Origin: Symbiodinium natans
Taxonomy: Eukaryota; Sar; Dinophyceae; Suessiales; Symbiodiniaceae
Direction: 5' to 3'
Assembly (NCBI GenBank): GCA_905221605.1
Contig: CAJNDS010000335.1
Coordinates: 1,417,430-1,481,429 of the forward strand
DNA length: 64,000 bases
A model generated the notes under the pieces. It was given only the letters and a program-made list of their open reading frames with translations. It was not told the DNA's origin and made no database searches. Each line of letters opens with the position of its first letter. The stretch's first letter is position 1. Shown here one piece after another: positions 59,646-64,000 of this stretch. The position numbers and the translations under genes were made by a program.

Positions 59646-59726
59646 CTCTCCCACTGCCGAGAATTCTTTGGGATGATCGAGAAGGCAGAAGCCCTCAACC
59701 ATACTTTGGAAGCCCTTTTGGCTACG
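59646..59726 (+). CDS. Candidate exon, helical
   Basis: After CTAGCCCAG reads LSHCREFFGMIEKAEALNHT then LEALLAT, phase 0 at ACG/GTTTAT. One of the most coding-like segments; no homologue recognised. Confidence 0.65.
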
Positions 59727-59784
59727 GTTTATGGTCCAGGGTTTGAGGTTTATGGTTTGGGGGTTTAGAATGTAGGGTTAGTTG

Positions 59785-59848
59785 GTTGGATTCTGGGGAT
59801 TAGGGTTTTTCTAGGGGATACCAAGTAGACATATTAAGTCAAAGAGCT
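59785..59848 (+). repeat. MITE family H, left-truncated
   Basis: TTTCTAGGGGATACCAAGTA to AAGTCAAAGAGC. Confidence 0.65.
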
Positions 59849-59869
59849 TCCACGTAACCCTGCTGAACT

Positions 59870-59974
59870 CTTTGTGGTGCTGTACTGTAACTTTAGATCT
59901 TTAGCCTTTTTGGGCTTGTTGGGTTGCTTAACAAGGCAGCTAAAATTCAATTTATAGCTACCCTCCTAAGTGCT
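59870..59974 (+). repeat. MITE family G copy
   Basis: CTTTGTGGTGCTGTACTG to CTACCCTCCTAAGTGC. Confidence 0.85.
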
Positions 59975-60037
59975 CTTGGGTAGATGTTTAGGAGCCTCGG
60001 GCTGGAGGAACCTCCTGATCTACGGGGGGTTCGAAGA

Positions 60038-60193
60038 CTTGGTAGCCCGGAAAGGGTACCATTTTTTTAACCCTAAACCCTAAACCCTAAACCCTAAACC
60101 CTAAACCCTTTTTTTTTGGCGATGGGTTCCCTTATAAAATGACCAACCCCAAAAAAGGGTACCCTTAGTATAAGATGGTTCCTGGGCTACCAA
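60038..60193. repeat. MITE family F with CCCTAAA block inside its poly-T
   Basis: CTTGGTAGCCCGGAAAGGG and TTCCTGGGCTACCAAG are the ends. CCCTAAA units (60069-60110) sit between two T runs that are one run in other copies. Confidence 0.9.
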
Positions 60194-60221
60194 GTTTGGG
60201 AGCCTTGAGCTGGAGGAACCT

Positions 60222-60312
60222 CTAGGGTTTAGGGTTTAGGGTTTAGGGTTTAGGGTTTAGGGTTTAGGGTTTAGGGTTTAGGGTTTAGGGTTTAGGGTTT
60301 AGGGTTTAGGGT
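60222..60312 (+). repeat. TTTAGGG array
   Basis: About 13 perfect units. Confidence 0.95.
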
Positions 60313-60318
60313 TCGAAG

Positions 60319-60368
60319 AGCGCTCAAGAGCCCAGAAGTGTAGTCCAATGCAGCAGCCGAACTTGCAG
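60319..60368 (+). CDS. Candidate exon
   Basis: SAQEPRSVVQCSSRTC between TTCGAAG and TGCAG/GTAGAC. Confidence 0.45.
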
Positions 60369-60534
60369 GTAGACTCTAAAACCCTTCTAAACCCTAAACC
60401 CCAAACCCCAAACCCTAAACCCTAAACCCCAAACCCCAAACCCCAAACCCTAAACCGTAAACCCCAAACCCTAAACCCTAAACCCTAAACTTGAAACCCT
60501 GAACCAAGAACCCCAAAACCGATACCCTTCGAAG

Positions 60535-60608
60535 TTGCCACTACCATGGCGCGCAGTCTAAGGAACTACCATCCACACGTGAGCGCCAAGCTAGAGGAGG
60601 AGTCTTTT
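60535..60608 (+). CDS. Candidate exon
   Basis: ATTMARSLRNYHPHVSAKLE then EESF; an internal donor CCACAC/GTGAGC could end it at 60578. C-strand left, G-strand right. Confidence 0.6.
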
Positions 60609-60696
60609 TTGCTTTTAATCCTTAGCCGTTTAGGGTTTAGGGTTTAGGGTTGAGGGTTTAGGGTTTAGTGCTTATCCTTAACCGTCAACCGGTTTG

Positions 60697-60756
60697 GATG
60701 AGTTGCGAGGGTTTTTTGGAGGTTGGAGCTTTCGGGAGAAGGCGGAGAAGGGTTCA
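60697..60756 (+). CDS. Candidate exon
   Basis: DELRGFFGGWSFREKAEKGS. Confidence 0.4.
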
Positions 60757-60936
60757 GGTTCGGGTTCTAGGGCTTTGGGGTTTGGGCGTTGGGGCGGTTT
60801 CGGCTTTAGGGTTTAGGGCTTAGGGTTGAGGATTTAAGGTTTAGGGTTTAAGGTTTAGGGCCGGCAGAAACCCTAAACCCTAAACCCTAAACCCTAAACC
60901 CTAAACCCTAAACCCTAAACCCTAAACCCTGAGGGG

Positions 60937-61011
60937 CTGAGAACCTACTTGGGCAAGTTGCAGGTGCTCGCGGGTGATCTTGAGAAATCAAGTTTTGACA
61001 GCTCCTCATGA
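60937..61011 (+). CDS. Terminal exon candidate
   Basis: LRTYLGKLQVLAGDLEKSSF then DSSS and TGA; the stop is not part of a repeat. Confidence 0.6.
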   Translation: MRTYLGKLQVLAGDLEKSSFDSSS

Positions 61012-61330
61012 GTCGCAAGCCAAGGAACCTCATAGGTGTAGGGTGTAGGGTGTAGGGTTTAGGGTTTAGGGTTTAGGGTTTAGGGTTTAGGGTTTAGGGT
61101 TTAGGGTTTAGGGTTTAGTGTGTTCATGGTTCAGGGTTTCCCTTGCCCTGGGCACGAAAGCCGAAACGGTTTAGGGTCTTATTTTGTCGGGTTGGATTTG
61201 GGTTTTAGGCTTTTGGGTGTAGGGTTTCTTTAGAGCTTCCGGTGTAGGATTTCGTTAGAGCTTAGGGTTCAGGGTGTAGGGTTTCTTTTGGGTTTTGGGT
61301 GTAGGGTTTGGGGGTTTAGGGTTTAGGGAG

Positions 61331-61412
61331 AGATGCTTCTGAGGAGCTGGCTCGCAATGAGGCTTTCCGACTTTGCAAAGAAGCCGCGCAAAGCCCAGGT
61401 CTTGAGTTATAA
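61331..61412 (+). CDS. Terminal exon candidate
   Basis: DASEELARNEAFRLCKEAAQ then SPGLEL and TAA after GGGAG; strongly coding-like. Confidence 0.6.
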
Positions 61413-61710
61413 ACTTTTTTTGCAACCCTAAACCCTGAACCCTGAACCCTAAACCCTAAACCCTTTTTGTTTCGAGGCTACTCGGGGATCTAGTTTACAC
61501 GGTCAGATGCAGTTGGGTATCTTGAGCACTTCAGGACAGTCACACATACACATGTACATACATGGAAAACTTACTCGTGCTTCATTTCGGGGGTCGTAGG
61601 CGGTATCCATATCCAAACTATGTCCCTTAAACATCCAAAAGCAGTAATTGCATGGGACTAAGATGAGGGGGGGTCTAATTAGTGGATCACACAGGGGATC
61701 AGGGTTACTA

Positions 61711-61849
61711 CTTGGTTCATGGAAGTTAAAGCCCACTTGTATCTGTACCCATCCCCTACTTATAAGCCCTTAAGTACCCGAATATGGTCATCATTGGGTA
61801 ATTCTGGCAGTTTTGCTTGGGTTAGTAGTAAGTACCATGAACCTCCAAA
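61711..61849. repeat. MITE family B copy
   Basis: CTTGGTTCATGGAAGTTAAA mirrored by AGTACCATGAACCTCCAAA. Confidence 0.8.
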
Positions 61850-62107
61850 AATGACACTATACAATTGAGATTCCCCTTAACCTAAACCCTGAACCCTAAA
61901 CCCTAAACCCCAAACCCTAAACCGCATCCCTGCGTATGGCATTTATATCTCAACTTCGCAACCCCTGAGCCCAATTATGCCTACTTCTGGCTCCTCCCTT
62001 GAGCCGCTTTAGCAAGTAGGGTTAGGGGCTTGGGGTTTGGGGTTTGGGGTTTGTGGTTTAGGGTTTATGGTTTAGGGCTTTGCGTTTCGACATTTTGGGG
62101 GGGGCAG

Positions 62108-62220
62108 GTTTTGGCCTCACGCGCGTCTCGTCTACCTCAGTCAGGACCATGTCAGACTGTTTGTTGGGGGCTTGTTTCCTTCGCGCTGGGACACGCGCCT
62201 CTGCTCCGCACCCACAACCC
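62108..62220 (+). CDS. Candidate exon
   Basis: After GGGGGGCAG reads FWPHARLVYLSQDHVRLFVG then GLFPSRWDTRLCSAPTT; high third-position G/C; ends at C-strand-like bases. The 3' splice site is unclear. Confidence 0.6.
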
Positions 62221-62233
62221 CTAAAGCCTGAAC

Positions 62234-62339
62234 CTTGGGATGTTCACCCCTCATACTAACAGCCCTTAATCGGGATTATACTTCCCCCCTGTTATAATCC
62301 CTATATTAAGGACTGTTAGTTTAAGGGTAAACATCCCAG
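62234..62339. repeat. MITE family A copy with 9-bp duplication
   Basis: CTTGGGATGTTCACCCCTCA mirrored by AAGGGTAAACATCCCAG; GCCTGAACC flanks both sides. Confidence 0.9.
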
Positions 62340-62441
62340 CCTGAACCTGGCAAAGGGTGGCGCACCTTCTGTCTGGCATAAGGTTCCCATCGATGAGGTG
62401 CGCTATTCTTTGCAGAGAGTACACCCAGCCTGTGTTACATG
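62340..62441 (+). CDS. Candidate exon directly after a family A MITE
   Basis: LNLAKGGAPSVWHKVPIDEV then RYSLQRVHPACVTW, followed by poly-G. The MITE's CCCAG end would be its acceptor. Confidence 0.6.
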
Positions 62442-62617
62442 GGGGGGGGGTTCCGAAAAGTGGGTTAAGGGGTTAGGGTTCGGGTGGTACTCTTTAGGGG
62501 CTTTCCTACAAGAAGGATTCTCGCATCTTGGGATATCGTAATAGCCCTGCAATGTCTGGGTTTAGGGCATGGGGATTAGGACAGCTGTAGGGACCTCTCC
62601 AGAAGGAGAAAAATATC

Positions 62618-62722
62618 CTAAGGGTCCATGTACCCATAGAGTATATACTTGGGCCCTGAAGCGAGTTTATAGGAACCCCCCCTTCAGGCCCATGTATAGA
62701 CTCTGTAGGTACATGGACCCTT
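62618..62722. repeat. MITE family E copy
   Basis: AAGGGTCCATGTACCCATAG mirrored by GTAGGTACATGGACCCTTT. Confidence 0.9.
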
Positions 62723-62951
62723 TGGGGTAGCCGTGACCTTCTCAAGGATCCGCAACTCAGGGTCCAGCTAAGGGCAGGAGGACCCGGACCCCCTCGCCAC
62801 AGCATGTTCAGTGCTCAAAAGTGTTTTTTTTGGCCCCCCCCCTCACCCCCCCTTGACCCGCCTGTGGCCCTGCCCTCCCTGACTCCTTGGCCGCCCTGGC
62901 CTCTGGCCTGTGTCAGGCCTGGCTGGTCCCTGACTGGGTGTTTGGCCGAGC

Positions 62952-63168
62952 CCCTCCGTGAAACTGCCTAAGTTGTTAGAAGTGAGTTTAGGCCTAAACC
63001 CTAAAAGGAATAGGTTTGGGTGGCTTTGCCGCCTTGGACGGCGTGGGTGGGAGAAAAGTGTTAGATGGCCCTCCACAATCGGGCCAATGCTGCTTTTCGC
63101 ACCTCACGAAGCTTTCGAGCTTGTTCCGAAGCCTAACCTTCACAGCATCTACGCCCTATCACAGCAAA
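62952..63168. repeat. Inverted duplicate, copy 2
   Basis: Reverse complement of 56057-56288 with scattered substitutions and small gaps. Confidence 0.9.
63061..63132 (-). CDS. Terminal exon candidate, copy 2 (minus strand)
   Basis: After GAAGGTTAG reads ASEQARKLREVRKAALARLW then RAI and TAA: 24 codons including the stop, like copy 1. Confidence 0.65.
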   Translation of the reverse strand, partial: ASEQARKLREVRKAALARLWRAI

Positions 63169-63207
63169 CCCTAAACCCTAAACCCTAGAGTTTTGGGGAT
63201 CCTAGGG

Positions 63208-63345
63208 CTGCATATGAAGCAGGGCTTATACTACCTGTTTTTGGTCAGTGTATATAAGTTATTTTTTTTTAATAGTGGTGAGTGTATATACTTGGTGTCC
63301 TTTCGTGGATACAAGAAATAAAAGCCCTACTTCATATCATGTTAC
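63208..63345. repeat. MITE family M copy
   Basis: GCATATGAAGCAGGGCTTAT mirrored by AAGCCCTACTTCATATCATG. A related, diverged copy lies at ~39790-39930. Confidence 0.75.
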
Positions 63346-63429
63346 ATATGGGGTTTAGGGTTTAGGGTTTAGGGCTTAGGGTTTAGGGCTTATATCCTCC
63401 TTGAACCCGTAGGTTCTCCCAACCTCCAG

Positions 63430-63540
63430 AGCTCTCCGTGGCAGATCTCCGTTGAGACGCCCTTCGACTTTTCAGGCAGAGTTCGGGCTTTTTTGGGGAC
63501 GATTTGGGGTTTTAAAGCTGCGACATGCGCAGCCCTGTAA
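63430..63540 (+). CDS. Candidate exon
   Basis: After CAACCTCCAG reads SSPWQISVETPFDFSGRVRA then FLGTIWGFKAATCAAL and TAA; an AG/GCAGAG donor at ~63474 is possible. Confidence 0.6.
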   Translation, partial: SSPWQISVETPFDFSGRVRAFLGTIWGFKAATCAAL

Positions 63541-63574
63541 GGCCTCAAAAAATACTAAATAGGTACGTGGACTC

Positions 63575-63590
63575 CTATATTATATACATG

Positions 63591-63636
<46 letters not shown>

Positions 63637-63652
63637 GAGAGAGAGAGAGTGA
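63575..63652 (+). repeat. TA and GA microsatellite
   Basis: TATATA runs followed by GAGAGAGAGAG. Confidence 0.95.
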
Positions 63653-63671
63653 GAAAGCTTTGTGGTTGCAG

Positions 63672-63736
63672 CTTAGAGGCTTGATTGTCCACACCGGTGG
63701 AGTCCACACGGTCTGGACAGTACCAGTCAAGGCATG
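63672..63736 (+). CDS. Chain H exon 1
   Basis: After GGTTGCAG reads LRGLIVHTGGVHTVWTVPVK then A, donor CATG/GTTCAG. Confidence 0.55.
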
Positions 63737-63770
63737 GTTCAGGGTTCAGGGTTTATAAGGGTTTAGGTAG

Positions 63771-63876
63771 TGCCAACAACTTCTCCGATCTTTTGCAACT
63801 CCTTGGATGCGAACTTCAGGACCTTCCGCCCGAGGGAATCGTGGTCCCTACCGTTTCCTTAGGAATTGTGTTGTAG
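63771..63876 (+). CDS. Chain H exon 2, terminal
   Basis: ANNFSDLLQLLGCELQDLPP then EGIVVPTVSLGIVL and TAG. In phase with exon 1 if the 34 nt of telomere-like repeat between them is removed. Confidence 0.6.
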
Positions 63877-64000
63877 CTTTGTGTATTCCTAAGCCCTGAC
63901 GCGACAGAGCCGAATTGCTGATGTCAGGCATGTTTAGTTGATGCTTTGCAGGGTTTAGGGTTTTGGACTTGGGGTTTATAGGATGTAGGGTTTGGGGATT

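Larger units (their letters stand above)
9217..64000. repeat. Dispersed telomeric repeat landscape
   Basis: Blocks of CCCTAAA or TTTAGGG, mostly 2-20 units, occur every few hundred bases in both orientations, with many degenerate derivatives (CCCCAAA, CCCTGAA, CCCGAAA). They separate coding-like segments and MITEs and also lie inside some MITEs. Only the longer arrays are listed separately below. This is far denser than ordinary interstitial telomeric sequence. Confidence 0.95.

Noticed and set aside
62843-63076. Minus-strand 77-codon frame starting MEGHLTLFSHPRRP
   Set aside because: It overlaps, in another frame, the terminal exon copy on the same strand and then runs through poly-C/poly-G-rich sequence downstream of that stop.
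9217-64000. Whole region as an assembly artefact of telomere-capped fragments joined end to end
   Set aside because: Arrays lie inside single MITE copies and inside a tandem repeat, with matching sequence on both sides, and exons on either side join in phase. Local collapse or expansion of arrays remains possible.
9217-64000. CRISPR array
   Set aside because: Repeats are 7-bp tandem units without regular spacers, the host looks eukaryotic, and no cas gene is present.

Overview
The window looks like nuclear DNA of a dinoflagellate. The reasons are TTTAGGG-type telomeric repeat, a Ty1/copia element whose Gag carries a CCCH finger followed by a CCHC knuckle (a combination I associate with dinoflagellate elements), short exons with G/C-rich third codon positions, and at least one likely GC-AG intron. 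Plants share the telomere motif, so the assignment is likely but not certain. I see no rRNA, tRNA, CRISPR or bacterial-style operon.

Positions 1-9283 hold one complete-looking minus-strand LTR retrotransposon (53-9216, two identical-looking 227-bp LTRs) inserted inside a CCCTAAA array. It has a Gag-protease frame (8914-5171) and a reverse transcriptase/RNase H frame (5342-684) in the -1 frame relative to it. The second frame has a long C-terminal extension with hydrophobic segments and seven 16-residue repeats. I find no integrase core.

Positions 9284-64000 are a mosaic of three materials. The first is well over a hundred short blocks of telomeric repeat in both orientations. The second is dozens of 80-180 bp inverted-repeat elements (MITE-like), at least thirteen families, most with the shared ends CTTGG...CCAAG. 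The third is short (25-170 bp) coding-like segments, nearly all on the plus strand. Many of these start after an AG and stop at a GT. When I splice them, reading phase is kept over long runs. The best run is chain A, 15 exons from 10848 to 17755, encoding an unrecognised protein with several hydrophobic segments. Shorter runs are chains B (39593-40354), C (44118-44379), D (47792-48383), E (36217-36560), F (20330-20571), G (53938-54128) and H (63672-63876).

The proposed introns fall into two classes. In one, the intron opens on the G-strand repeat, so that the telomeric unit itself supplies the donor (G/GTTTAG), and usually closes on the C-strand repeat before the acceptor. In the other, the intron is a single MITE whose ends supply the GT and often the AG (families A, B, F, G, H, I). 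In both, the two intron ends can base-pair. Telomeric blocks also lie inside several MITE copies and inside an unrelated tandem repeat, so they were added to existing sequence. The picture is of genes invaded by introner-like elements and by telomeric repeat. All exon calls are from sequence alone. Splice sites were chosen by eye among alternatives, partly to keep phase, and need transcript data.
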